Positions 35,941-49,046 of a stretch of DNA of 64,000 bases are shown in pieces (positions within the stretch are counted from its first letter, which is position 1; each line of letters begins with the position of its first letter). The notes under the pieces are model-generated. The model searched no databases and was not told the DNA's origin. It worked only from the letters and a program-made list of their open reading frames with translations. The position numbers and the translations under genes were made by a program. This DNA is from Rostratula benghalensis (Eukaryota; Chordata; Aves; Charadriiformes; Rostratulidae): assembly GCA_013399305.1 (NCBI GenBank), contig VXAI01000015.1:486079-550078 (forward strand), given 5' to 3'.

Positions 35941-37779
35941 TGGCTGAGGTAACTGGGAAAAAAGGGCTTGTCATCTGACCAGTGCCAGGAAATGTTCCCA
36001 TTAATGGGAATAAAGAAGAGATTTTTATTTATATTTTTGTGTTGCAGGGAGGGCTGCCTGTGATTCCAAGACTCCATTTCATTTTCTGATGTAACACATT
36101 CAATTTGGGCTGCTTTCTGCTGCTCTGTATGATCTTGGTCACGTGTTTTTATTGTTGAATGCTATCAAAAACATCAAGCCACAATAAAAAGGGGAAAAGC
36201 TACATAGTCTTGGATTCCCACCTTCTATCACTGTTTGATCTCTCCTGCTTGGTTCCTTTAGTTTCCGTGATGAATAGCCCGGCCCAATTATTACCCCAGC
36301 AGATGTCCAAGGTGCAGTAACAGTGAGTGTCACACACCTGAGTTCGCTTCATCCACACCAGGCTCCGTGTGTGTCTGTAGTTTGTTTTCCACTTCTTCTC
36401 TGCCTTTCCCCATTTCTCTTTCATCCTAGCTGAAATGTACCTCTCTTGTTCCAATAATTCCAAGAGTTCCAATGTGAAAGGTGAAGCAGAGGTTAAAGAA
36501 AAAGTAGGAGGTAGCTATTAAAGACAAGAAAGGTGTGCAGGAACAAATCTTAAAAAAAAAAAAGAAAAAAGACAAAAGTCTTTACAGGGTGCATAGAACA
36601 ATGTGTGAGTGTGTGTGTGAGGTTGATCTCCCTGTACGGATGGAGGAATGTAAATAGTGGTTAGAGCTGTGTGTCTAATAAATCTGTGTGTGATATGCAG
36701 ATCAGTAGCTCTGGCAGAGTTTGTTGTGTATGTGTGTAAACAGATGTAGAATTGCTCTATGCATAAATAATGTTTTTTTCCAGACTTTGTGCATTTTGAG
36801 GGAACTACATGTCTCTAAGATGTGTTAGTGAAATTTTCCATGTGTAAGTGTGACTCCCCATGTAGCAAATAAAGAATCTCTGCTCTCTGTACCCGTGCAG
36901 GGGCTCTACAGGCACAAGAAATTGTGGTTACAAACTTCCCATTGCTTAACCATTAAATGAGCCCTTCTTTGATCCCCCTGTGTGTGGTCATCCTCAAGCT
37001 GAAAACCATAGTTTGGGTTAAAAACCTTACAATTATCGTGGAGCTGATAACGAGAATGCTGTCAGAGAAGGTATGGAGGGGGCTGGTGGCAGACCAGGTC
37101 ACTGAGGAGGTTTGGAGTGCCTGAACTATTGATTGAAATCCAGGGCTCCTGAAATACTGGGAGGAGGCTGGAATAGGGGCAACATCTGCTTGAAGAGTTG
37201 GGAAGAGAGAATGTAACTTCATTGGGTGGGGAGCAGAATTTCCAGTCTTCCTTGTGGGGGAAACAAAGCGGGCAAGAGTTGGGGTTTTTTGATGTTTGTG
37301 GTGAAGTAGTAAAAATCTTTTATTATTTTGGATTCCCTTCTCATACTTGAAAAATACTATTTGATTGACTGTTTGTTTGTTCAGTGTACTGCACAAAGCA
37401 ATTTCAGGCTCTGTACCAAAGTAACTGTGAAAACAAATTGTGTTTCAGATCTGTGACTGGGTAGAGCTTCAGGGAACAAGAGTTGTAAGAGGTCAGATGG
37501 CACGAGACAGGACAGCTCAGGGAGGAGGAAAGCAGCAGCTGGTCAGTGCTGAGGGGTTCCTGACAGCCCAGTGAGAGGTGGGAATAATCACTGCCCTGTG
37601 TTTCTGACCCATGTGTAAATTCTTAAATTCTGACTTGATAACAGTGTTTAGTTCATCAACATGCAAATGTTGATGTGTTTGCAAATCGGGCTGCTTTGTT
37701 TGTTTTGAGATAAGAGTCTTGCATCACTATGAAATATGTGTTGGGGTACCTGCAGCTTTCCTGGGCTCTAATTCCTGCC
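35941..37779. other. Intergenic, no gene seen
   Basis: Contains an A-rich tract (about 36550-36580) and a TG-rich stretch with short (TG)n runs (36601-36745). The open frames show no recognisable protein. Confidence 0.55.
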
Positions 37780-38302
37780 CCCCCGACTCTGCCCTGGTGA
37801 GGTCCCATCTGGAGCACTGTGTCCAGTTCTGGGCTTTCCAGTTCAGGAAGGACAGGGAACTGCTGGAAAGGGTACAGCAGAGGACCACAAAGATGATTAG
37901 AGGCCTGGAGCATTTCTCCAGGAAAGGTTGAGGGACTTGGGTCTTTTTAGTCTGGAGAAGACTGAGGGGGGAACTGATCATCACCTAGAAATACTTCAAG
38001 GGTGAGTGTCAAGAGGAAAGGGCCAGTCTTTTTTTCCAGTGGTGCCCAGTGAGAAGACAAGAGGAAATGGGCACAAACCTGTACATAAGAAGTTCCACCT
38101 AAACATGAGGAGGAATTTGTTCACTTTGAGGGTGGCAGAGCCCTGGCAGAGGCTGCCCAGAGAGGTGGTGGAGTCTCCATCTCTGGAGACATTCAATACC
38201 CTACCTGGACACGTTCCTGTGCAATCTGCTTTGGCAGGGGGTTGGACTAGATGATCTCCAGAGGTCCCTTCCAACCCCAGAGCATTCTGTGATTCTATAA
38301 TT
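37780..38302 (+). mobile_element. CR1 LINE fragment, 3' end
   Basis: Matches the 3' end of chicken-repeat-1 non-LTR retrotransposons. It has the pol C-terminal segment (LVRSHLEHCVQFWAF then ELLERVQQRTTKMIRGLEH), the 3' noncoding part with GGACTAGATGATCTCCAGAGG and CCCTTCCAACCCC, and the terminal ATTCTGTG/ATTCTATA octamer-like repeats at about 38284-38299. It is 5' truncated and interrupted by stops, so it is inactive. It carries no A-tail, as usual for CR1. Confidence 0.93.
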
Positions 38303-41300
38303 GACTGGAACAATCTTGCAGTTACTAGTATGGGATACTGATGAATCTGTAATGCAAGGGATATTTGATCCTACTATTAATGACCCCTTGTGATACTGTT
38401 CCTGTTAACTGGACTTCAGAATGACCCCTGAACTTGGGTTTGTTTTATTTCAGTGCTATGCCCAGCAACTGGAGATTTAAGTAATTCTCAACATTTGCAT
38501 TTGGATCACATTTATTTGTACAATATGGAAAGAAAACAAGAAGCTGGACTGTGTTTGTTTAGCTGTCAGGAAGGTGTGGGAAAAGGTTAGTAGAGCTTGT
38601 GTTTGTTTGGGGTTTTTGTAAATTTTACCTGGAATCTCCAGTCAGATTCACAATTCATATTCCAGCTACCTGTCCCTGATCTTTCACCAACATCAGGTTT
38701 TTGTAAATACTCAAATAATAATTGTATGCTGTGATATAGCAGTACTGGGGATCTCATCATGATAAGGAATTCTGAATGTTTTCCACCAGTGTCAACCACT
38801 TGGGGCATCTACACAGTAAAATTCTGTGTGTAGCAGGGGAGGCAGCAAGCAGCACTGCAGGACAGACAACCCCATGAGCTAGGTGAGCTCAGCTTTTGCT
38901 GACTAATGCTTCCATCTACTGGAGAACTTCGTTCTTACAGTATTCTCTCCCTACTGTACTCCAAGATACAAAGTCTCATTAATTAAACCCCCAAAGAATT
39001 ATTAATTATGAATGTTTATAATTCCAAGTAGCTAGCACCAAATGCTTTTACGTTGTCTATAACTTGATATTTGAAAGATGTGTAGTCTGCCTGTCTTGAA
39101 TCAATACTCTATGTTTTATTCTGAAATACAGTATCTAGGACAGAAGCTGTATAAATTAAGGTACACAACCTACTAACGCTTTCCTAGTGGGCAATACTGT
39201 GACTTGTGACTCAAGACAGTGTTTCCAGTAAGGGACTTCAGAGGCTGTAGGACTGGCCCCTTTGCATGTTATACCCAAAGAGGATGGGGCGGGTGTCCAG
39301 GTATGAGAGGAGAAAGGTGCACCCGGCATCGCTCAGTCACCGCCGGGGGCTTTGCCAGTGCTCCCCCAGCCTCGGGGCTGGGCACAGGCAGTGAGCGCTG
39401 CTGCATCCAGCACTCATTTCCCAGGTAGTGCGATGGAAAATGTCTTTACTGGTGCCAGAGAAGGCATGTGGCTTCTTGTTAGCATCACCCTGATCTTTCA
39501 GCTCCATCAAGTGTCTGATTAGACAATTGTGGAGTGAACCTGTTTCCGGTGACACATTCCTGTAGCCCAGCTGATAGTACTTCCCAGCTTGCCATTCCCT
39601 AATGAGTGATTCTTCTTCTTCCCTGCAAATCTGTTCATTTGTTGAAAGGACAACACAGAATGGTTGCTCTATCAGTTTGTTATTTGTTACCCTTGTTAGG
39701 TTTTGTGGGAAAAGTGTACAAATAAAAAAAAAAACCACAGAGAATAAATAGATTTTGTTCTGTCACTGCTATTTATGACAGTGTTGTTAAAAGTAATGGT
39801 ATCAGAGCACCTTTGGACTTGATGTACTGGCATTACAGATAAATATAATGTGCTTACATTAGATATTTAGGTAAATTTATATATAAAGAAAATGAGAAAT
39901 TATAAAGTTTATAAGCTTATATGTAAGACTAAATATACTAGTTAAAGGAATAATTTTAGAGGAATTTATAAAAACTATGTAAATTTTTGTATATAGTAGA
40001 ATCCTATATGAAGATAATATACTTAGCTGTATTTATTTTTACATTTAAATATATTTATTATTTTTTTTTTATATTTGTGTAAATAAACAGCAGTTAATAC
40101 AGTGCCTTTATAAAAAGGACATAATGTCAGAGCACCTTGCTCCTGCCTGCCTGCAATCTTTGCATTTCTTTGCCCTTTGGGATCATTATTACACTGAGAT
40201 AAGTATCTTCGGTTGTTCACGTGAAAGCTTGACATGTTCTCAGATCGACCTTCAATAGCCAACCCCACAGAATACATCAGCTTTTGAATTTTCTGCTACT
40301 ATTGAAATACCTGTGCTTGATAAGGTGCTGTGTTGTTTGGGTGTTTCATGTAATTGTAGAGTGACCATGCCAAGTGCTCTTTGGTTTAAGGTGGGGAATT
40401 GGAACAATGTTCAAAAAGCACAGAAATGGATTTTAGGAGTCTTAACTTTTTAAAAATTACATAGAATGATGGGAAATATAGGCTTTAGATTTGCAATGGT
40501 TGTTCTGCTGCTGTTAAGGAAAAATAGTTCAAGATACTGTCCATTGATGACAGTACGTGTCTTATAAGTAAATTGATCCTTTGTGGGGGTGTTCATGTGC
40601 TTTTTTGAACATAAGCAGCTCAGTGCTTTTGGGCAGCTTGGATTCTGCCCTGAGTGTTGAGAATGTGGAGAAATGAACCTGTGAGTGGTACGAACACTAC
40701 AGCCTGTGTCCAAAATTAATGATTTGTGTGGACAAAGAACTACTGTTTACCTTAGTAACCATCAGCAGCTACCACCTTGAGTAAGACTAACGGTATACAA
40801 AGTTTAAGACATAATGTGGAGACCAGAGGCCAAAGCTTTTTCCTTTTGTTGTTACTTCATTTCAGGAACAGCAGCATAATGCTATTGGTGTTATTAAATA
40901 AAAAGGATATAATTGGAATGTAAAAAACAACAAAACCCCCTGTCAGTCCATCATGTTACATATGCAAATAGAGGTGGAGGAAGTGCTTTTCTCTGTCTGA
41001 CCATGCAGGAGCAACATTCCACTGCTGATGTGCGTGCTTTCATCCTCAGAGTGTTTTGACTGTCAGTATCTTTATGGCTCACATACCATCTAGAGCCTTA
41101 GCAGGCTATAACTCGCACGTGCACATCTGTCTGCTATGGGATTTAGTTTCTTTTTACAACCTTTAAGCGAAGCTACTTACTGTCATCATTAATGGGTGGA
41201 TGTGCTCTTGCTGCTTCAAAGAGTTTCCTCAGAAAGTTGTTAATAATTTAGAATTCAGACAATTGACAACTTTTAATTTTCATTAGAAACCTATGGACAG

Positions 41301-43549
41301 TGGCCTCTTATGTGATGTTGCAGTAACATTGGACAGTGGTATATCCCAGGGAAATGATGCTTTTGTATGTCCTTCACCTTCTAGGATTGCACACATAGGG
41401 GTGTGGTGGCATTGTGTTGCTAGACTGATTCAAATTGTGAGTTGCCATCAAATTTTAGAACTAGTTTCCTAGCAGATGAAGAACATAAGTACAAAACTAT
41501 TGTACCACAGTTGTCTGTGGTCAGATTCACAAAACCTGATGAGAGATTTTTCATTGGATCAAATAACAGAGAAAGTGGTAGAAAATGGTAGTTTATCCCT
41601 GAAAAATATATTTATACAATGTTAAGCACGTTATTGTGTTCCTTAAATTACCATATTTTGTAATATTGGTTATTTTAAACAGTGTCTCTGTGTACAGGAG
41701 GATGGGAGAGCAGGTATTGATTTGAGCAGTTGAGTCATATCGAAATCAGTTTACTTTTCAGTTCTTGGGGGATGAGTATCACAGCTGGTTACTCATGACT
41801 GCCCCACACCTTCTACCTTTGTGTCATTGATGGAGCAGAAATCAGAAGCAGAAAGTTGTTATGCATTGGCTGCTCTGTTAAACTGGGAATAATGATTTTT
41901 TTCCAATGTCTATATGATAGCATCAACATTCACTGGTGAAGCAGAGACTGAGGTACCAGTTTCCAGAGCTTTACACACTTTTGTGATGCTCTGTTGTACA
42001 GTGTTGAAGTTGGATTTGAATACCATTCTATTACGTCTTGTGAAGCAGCAAGCAGAGGTGGTTTCATTTTAATTTTCTTGATGTTCAGTTATGCTCATCT
42101 TGGTGCAATAACAGGTGGGGAGTCCTGAGTGTGGAGATCTAGCATGATGTGATGTGACTGAATTTCTCTCTGTGAGAGAAATTAAACAGGGTTCTCTGTT
42201 TATATAAGCTTACCTGATGTAGCAGTTTTGCTATCTTCTCTTCTTCCCTATGCCACCTGCAGTGGTTCAGGGCACACCTTATTTACTCATTTCAGTTCTG
42301 GTCAATATGATTTGTAGAGATGTCTCTCACACTAATTGTTCCATTGTGTATTTTGGTGCTACTTCCATCTTATTTTTCCTCCCTATCTGTTAGATCTTGT
42401 TTCCATGTGTTTAATAATCCTTTCATTGTGTTTCTTCATTCTGATGGAACAATGGAACACTCTTTTTGTATGTTTGGAATAGTTTCTTTCTGAAGTTTCC
42501 GATTGCTTTAGATAACAAACCAAACAAACGCCAGTTGTGACAATGAGAAGAGGTGAGTTTATCTTTCTGAAACATAAATCAAAAAACAAGAGATAGATGT
42601 GGAGGGGAAAGAAAGAGTCTGTGGCGTCCTCTCCGGGGATCATTCCAAGACTGTCAGTGAGGTGTGTTCAGCATCATCCAGAGAACCTGTCTTACTCTCT
42701 GCAGTTTTGTAGCACCAGAAGTAGTTTTCAAACCAGGAAAGGAAGTTTCAGCACCCATCTGTTTCTCTCCTCTGTCCCTGACTCTACAACTAGACTCAGT
42801 AGCACAGGATTCTGTATAAGTTGACTGTTAAACCATACTTCACTTCACCTCAGTTAATAAGGTCTTGTTATTGTGTGCCTGAAGCTATCGGTGAAGGTGT
42901 AGGATGTAGAAGGTAGCTCTAGCTCTACAGAGCTCTGCTCTTATTTCTGTTACTGCTGCCCATGGAGGTTAAAGTGGGATGTAGTTCTCAGTAGCTTCCC
43001 TTGACTGAGTGCTGTGTGGATTACTTCACCATAAATGCTTTAAGGTGCTTATGAATCATGTGATTGTACTCGTTAGTAGTTACGTCAGACACTATGTGAA
43101 TGACAGCCTGAGAATATAAACAAGTTAATTGTCTGGTACTTCGTCTTAGAGGTTCAGTGTTCCACCCCTTTTTGCCTCTTGCCATTTTTATAGTGTTATG
43201 AAGATTGGAGTCAAACAAAGTTTATATGGTGTTAATTATATTATTTATTCCCAAGAACATTGGACATGAGAAAAAAAAAATAAAAAAACAAAGGACCTTT
43301 TCAACATTGTTTCCCACATTCAGTCTCTGCTGAAGATCAGTCCAGGCACAAGGCTTGTTTGTTTCCATCTTTATAATGGAAAGTTTAACTTTCTGGGGAG
43401 GCAGACAGTTCTTCCATACTGCTTTCTTTCCAAATGTATGCCTTGTTCCACTGAGAGACATTCACACTCTTCTTGATTGAAAAATAAACCAAACCCCCCC
43501 AAAAAAACCCCAACCTTCATTTTGTTCTGCAAGAGGCTTGGGACTATCT
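38303..43549. other. Intergenic desert, middle part
   Basis: No gene or recognisable transposon. A locally GC-rich patch lies at about 39270-39420. An AT-rich stretch runs from 39840 to 40085. The minus-strand frame 39337-39738 (133 codons) has no recognisable domain or splice support. A poly(A)-like run at about 43271-43288 is low-complexity. Confidence 0.55.
39840..40085. repeat. AT-rich low-complexity region
   Basis: About 245 bp of TATA/AAAT-rich sequence with many TTTATA and ATATTTA units and almost no C or G. Confidence 0.65.
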
Positions 43550-44216
43550 CAAACACAGGTTGGGTAGAGAATGGATTGAGAGCAGCCCTGGGGAGGAGGA
43601 CTTGCGGGTGTTGGTGGGTGAGAAGCTCAGTGTGAGCTGGCAATGTACACTGCCAGCCCAGAAAGCCAACCCCATCCTGGGCCGTGACAAAAGCAGCAAG
43701 GCCAGGGAGGGGATTCTATTCCTCTACTCCACTTTCATGAGACCCCAGCTCTGGAGCCCCCAACATAAGAAGGGCATGGACCTGCTGGAGTGAGTTCAGA
43801 GGAGGGACACGAAGATGCTCCAAGAGCTGGAGCCCCTGTGCTGTGAGGACAGGCTGAGAGAGTTGGGGATATTCAGCCCGGGGAAGAGAAGGCTCTGGGG
43901 AGACTTTCCAGTACCTAAAGGGGCTGCTACAGGAAAGCTGAGGAGGGACTCTTGATCAGGAAGGGGAGCCATAGGACGCGGTGTAATGGTTTTAAACTGA
44001 AAGAGGGCAGATGTAGATGAGATATTACAAAGACATTATTTACTGTGAGGGTGGTGAGACACTGGCCCAGGTTGCCCAGAAAAACTGTGGCTGCTCCATC
44101 CCTGGAGGTGTTCAAGGTCAGGTCGGATGGGACTTTGAGCAACCTGGTCTGGTGGGAGGTGTCCTTGCCCAGAGCAGGTGTTTTGAAACTGGATGATGTT
44201 TAAGGTCCCTTCCAAC
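43550..44216 (+). mobile_element. CR1 LINE fragment (+)
   Basis: Starts in the CR1 pol 3' region (frames reading [21 protein letters not shown], then [11 protein letters not shown]) and runs through the GMDLLE segment and the noncoding end to AGGTCCCTTCCAAC. The terminal octamer repeats are missing, so the last bases are lost. Frames are broken. It lies 164 bp from an oppositely oriented CR1, forming a large inverted repeat. Confidence 0.93.
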
Positions 44217-44380
44217 AAGCAGGGGCCGCATGAAACCCAAAACTTGGGAGGAACATTGCAAGTGAGGTGAACTCTTTGTAGAATGAGGCTTTTTCTGAAA
44301 TGCATAACAAAATCAGAAGATGCTGGATTATGTATGCTAATAAAGTTGAATTCTCTGCCTTTCACATTAATTGGATTTAA

Positions 44381-45102
44381 GATCATAGAATGGTTATAAT
44401 TGGAAGGGACCTTAAATATCACCAAGTTCCAACCACCCTGCCCCATCCAGCCTGGTCTGAAACACATCCAGGGATGGGACCTCCACAACCTCTCTGAGCA
44501 ACCTGTTCCAGTGCCTCAACACCCTCACAATAAAGAATTTCTTTCTGGTATCTAATCTAAATCTCCCCTCTTCCAATTTAAAACTGCTACCCCTTGTTCT
44601 GTCCTGACAAAGAGTCCCTCCCCAGCTCTCCTGTACCTCCCTTCAGATACTGGGAGGCTGCTCTAAGGTCTCCCCGGAGCCTTCTCTTCTCCAGGCTGAA
44701 CAACCCCAGCTCCCTCAGCCTGGCTTCACAGCAGAGGTGCTCCATCCCTCTGATCATCTTTGTGGCCCTCCCTGTTCCAACAGGTCCATGTCCTTTCTAG
44801 GCTGAGGACTCCAGAGCTGGATGCAGTACTTCAGGTGGGGTCTCATAAGAGCAGAGTAGAGGGGTAGAATCACCTCCCATGACCTGCTGGTCATGCTTCT
44901 TTGGATGTAGCCCAGGATGGGGTTGGCTTTCTGGGCTGCCAGTGTGCACTGCCAGCTCATGGTAAGCTTCTCATCCACGAGCACTACCAAGTCCTGATCC
45001 TCAGGCTGCTCTCCAGTCATTCTCCACCCAACCTATATTTGTGCTTGGGATTGCCATGTCCCAGGTGCAGGACCTTGCACTTGACCTGGTTGAACTTCAT
45101 GT
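44381..45102 (-). mobile_element. CR1 LINE fragment (-)
   Basis: The complementary strand carries CR1 pol C-terminal coding similarity ([53 protein letters not shown]) and ends with the CR1 tail (CCTTCCAATTATAACC followed by ATTCTATGATC). The element is 5' truncated near 45102. Its 3' end faces that of the + copy at 43550-44216. Confidence 0.94.
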
Positions 45103-47979
45103 GATGATGATAAATCTTAAAAATCTTAGAAAGTTACAAAGTCATTGGCGAATCAATGAAGTAATTGGTATTTTGTAAACAATACGTATGATCAGTGTTC
45201 TGGTCAGTGCCTGTTAAAGCAGTAGGTACACACATACTTTTGTCACCAACAGCCTTCAGCACTAAAACTGTCCCAGTTCAAGTCTCACTGGGGGTGGGAA
45301 TTCTTGCACACAGAGTTTTCTTCTTTCTGTCAGGATTGGTGCCCTGCAAAGTAGGTTTGAAGCTATTTGTGGAGTAGAAAGAGAAAGCAGCAGTGCTTAT
45401 ATATTGGACTTTTTAGAACTATGAGGTGACTACCTTTTCCAGTTCTTAATATGCAAGAAAGCTACGGAAAATTCTAGTAGGATATCCAAAATGTATGATT
45501 TTTTTTTTTTATGAAGATGAAAACTGGCAATATATACAATTACAGCTTAAAAATAATGTTACGGGATAATTCAAAATTTTATCAATAACCATAATTTTCT
45601 GACAAACTCCAAGTTATTTTTTTCTTTTCGGTTTTGTACATAGAGCTTTTATATTTGTTGTGAAACCGAGTGTTAGAGGCCTGTGAGAGTGGCACTTTAA
45701 TGATCTCTGCTGACTTCAGGCATGAGAGTTAGTTGTGCTTGTGCATATTCATCAGAAGCCTGTTTTTTCATCAGTGTGGTCTATGTAGTTGGACATCTTT
45801 TTTCTGTGCATGTGGGAATCCTTCTTGTGATCCTTAGAATATTTCACAAAGCACATTGAAGGTCTGAAAACAACTTTTCTGTTGAAAAGTATGAAAGAAA
45901 ATAAGCAGCTTGTTTTTTCTTCAGGATTTCTTCAAGATAAACCAATGTGCAGCCTTACTGGCCAAATTTAATTCCTGGTATATCATCCTGCTTTTTTTGG
46001 TTGTAAAATATTTAGGTGGATATGCAGGAAGTTAGTGGAGCTATACTGATGTAAATTAAGTGAGGGTAGTTCCACAACATTGTCTTTTGCTTGAGTAGGG
46101 GCTGATCACTGACTTATGTGCAGTGTAAACCTTACAGATACTAGAAGCGGGAGACTGCAGTTTGAGCAATTTTAAAAAGAGTAGGCAGGGCTCTCGCTCT
46201 TCTCCCAAATCACCAGTGCCATCCTCACTTTGTCAAAGAGTGGGTCCACTCTTCTGAATTCATAATATTTTAGAAACCTCGTCAGCCGGGATCTCTGGCA
46301 TGGTCCTGCACACAGCTCATATGCAAACCTTATTAAAAAGCACATGATGTGTTTGTTGCCAAGGGAACATAAGCCATTAAGCCCTAGAAGCATAATTCAT
46401 AAGAAACAAATATTAGCTAGTAACAACTACTTTCTCCATTAGTGCCATGAAACCTACATGAAATAGCCTTGCAGTCTCCTGGCTAATGGAAGTGACATAA
46501 CTGGAGAATGAAAAGATGAAGAAAGGAATTAGAATTCACTGAGCTCTTAGCATGGCCAATAATGAGATTGCAGGATTGGGCATGTTTTCTTCTCTTGTGT
46601 TGATATCCACTGAGTGCTAGTTTATCCTACTCCTATTATAAACCACATTAATGGCAAGCCTTTGGTAAGCAGAGCATGATCAGGTCTATGCTTTCCAAGA
46701 GGTCTATTTGCAATATGAAAATAAAAATGAAGAATGGGGAAAGGGATTGTTGAAGCTTTTTCTATTGGTTTAAGTTTTAGTATCTTAGTCACTTTAAATT
46801 TGACTTCTCTGGATTTAGTATGTATATTCCCCTCTCATTAGCTAGCTCCTTATATGTTGAACACGAAATGTGGTTATAGATAGAATTCTTTTGGTTTTAT
46901 GTCTTGGTCAATCTCAGTTTGCTCTGAAAATCTAGAATCTTTTTACTTCCTCTTCAATCTTCTCTTTCTAGTAATTACATTGGATTAATTATTTTTTTTC
47001 CATATTAATAGTGCAAAGCACCTAGAAACTTCCTGTGAAGGACCCATTGCAGATACACAGGCCACTCTGTGCCAAACTTCCCCTGTGCTTGTGTTCTAGC
47101 AAAAAATAAGGAGGGAAGTGAATTTGATTCAATTTTTGACAGTTGTGACTCCCAAGTGTGATCCAAGACCCTGGACAGTCAGGCTTGTGTTAGTGTTGGT
47201 ATTTCGTGGTCACTCTTGTTCAGCTTTGGGATTAAGAAGTCAAAGCGAAGCCAACCATTATCACCCTATATTCTTAGCTGTTCCACCAATCATTTTAAAT
47301 GGTGGGAGAATTTAAATGGGAGGAGAATTAATGTTGCTGTCTGAAAAAAAACCACAAAAACACCCCAACCAGTGCTGATTTTATTGTAGTGAAGTCACAG
47401 AGACTGATGAAGTACTGGGGTATGTAAGCTCAGACTCCAAGTCATCTTCCGACAGCTCAGTGTAATAACTCAGTTGCAGTTGATTGGTGAAGTCCATTGT
47501 CAGCTTTGCTCCGAATTTATTCAGGCACCAACTCCAGAGAGAGGTCTATGTAAGAACTGAACAAATAGTGATTAGGAGCTTCCAGACTTTGCCCCCACAG
47601 CCCTAATGTAGTTTCAGTGAGCTCACATGGAGTTTCTGTTCAGATAAGTCACAATGAAGTAGTGGCACTGAAGTAGACTCTGCTTTCTCTAGGGTATTTC
47701 GGGACTTTTTCTGATAGCAATCTCAAAAATTTGGCTGTAAGGGAGCACCAAGAAATTAGTATATGACACTGCTGACCTTTCAAGTGGTGTAACTGAGAAT
47801 GTGCGTCAAAGCTCTGGTTTGTGACACTATACCTGAATGCAGAGATGAGCTTTGCAAACAGCTGTGTGTAGCAAGGTGGACTAGCAAGAACAGGAAACAT
47901 GTCAGAGATCTCCAGATAGCATAACTTGGTTTGAAATGGGCCTCCAGAGACCATGTAGGGCAGGGCTAACTTCAAACTT
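45103..47979. other. Intergenic, no gene seen
   Basis: AT-rich, apparently single-copy sequence with no recognised exon or repeat. Confidence 0.55.
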
Positions 47980-49046
47980 GGATCACCTGCTTGAGGCCTT
48001 ATCCAATCAGAGTTTTGAAAACGTCCAAGAACAGAGACTTCTCAGTCTTTATGGCCTTAACCACTGATAATGAACTCCCCCCCTGTATGAAGTCACAATT
48101 TCTCCTGCTGCAGTTTGTGGCCGTTGCTTCTTGTCCTTTCACTGTGTATCTCTGGGAAGAGTGGCTCTGTCTTCTGTGTAACTGCTCTTTAGGTATTTGA
48201 TGATGACAATTGAGTTCTTCTCCTAAGACTTCTCTGCTTGAAGCTAAACTAACCCAGTCCCTCAGCTTCTTCCCATACGGGTGTTGTCAGTCACTTGCTA
48301 CTTTAGTAACCCTTCAGTGTGCTCTCTCCAGTTTAGCAGTATCACTTTGGCGCTGAAAGGCCCAAACTGGAAGGGGCGTTCGAGGGGCTGCCTCACAAGT
48401 ATAAAGCAGGATTCCCTTCCATCAGCCTGCTGGCTGTGCTCTTGCTAATGCCTCTCTGCACCCTCTTAGCCCTCACCATCACAAGGAAAGGTTGCCATTG
48501 CTGATTCACGTTGAGTTGTTTTTTGACCAGTACTCGCTTGCCTGTTTCACAGGCTTTGTCTCAGGCACAAAACTTGCATTTTTCTGTGCTGAATTTCAAC
48601 AAGTTCTTGTTGGCCCATTCTTGTAGCTTGTTGAGGTCTCTCTGAATGGCAGCCCTGACCTCCAGTGCGTGAATAGCATGTCATCTGTGAATGTGGTGAA
48701 GGTGCGTTCTGGCCTGTTGTCAAGGTCCCAGTCACTGATGAAGGTATTTAACAGTATTGAACCTGATATAACTTGTAACCAGCTTTCAGTTAGACTTTGA
48801 ACCATTGACCTTTGAGCCTGATGGCTCACTCATCCAGTCCTTGCCAGTTTGGGCACAATGATGCTATGGGAAACCATGTCAAAAGCCTGCTACTCCATGC
48901 CCACAGAACTAGTTATTTCATTGTAGAAGGCAGACAGGTTTAGCAGGCAAAATCTTCCCCTGGTAAATCTGCAACAGCTCTTCACAGTCACCTTTTTTGC
49001 CCCTTGTGTACCTGGAAATGACTTCTGGGAGGATTTGTTCCATTCA
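47980..49046 (-). mobile_element. Old, diverged CR1 LINE fragment (-)
   Basis: On the + strand it reads as the reverse of a CR1: GATCACCTGCTTGAGGCC at the left (3' end), then the block with AACTTCTCAGTC-like and CTGTGTATCTCTGG-like sequence, the TTGGCCCATTCTTGTAGC and GTTGAGGTCTCTCTGAATGG blocks, the AAACCATGTCAAAAGCC block, and GGAGGATTTGTTCC at the right. It is longer and clearly more diverged than the other three copies, with stops in every frame, so it is an older insertion. Confidence 0.85.

Noticed and set aside
37719..37931. Protein-like frame resembling a reverse transcriptase C-terminus
   Set aside because: It is the decayed pol end of the CR1 LINE, not a host gene.
39337..39738. 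133-codon minus-strand frame next to a GC-rich patch
   Set aside because: No recognisable family, and the C-terminal part falls in unrelated GC-rich sequence. Probably chance, though an exon cannot be excluded.
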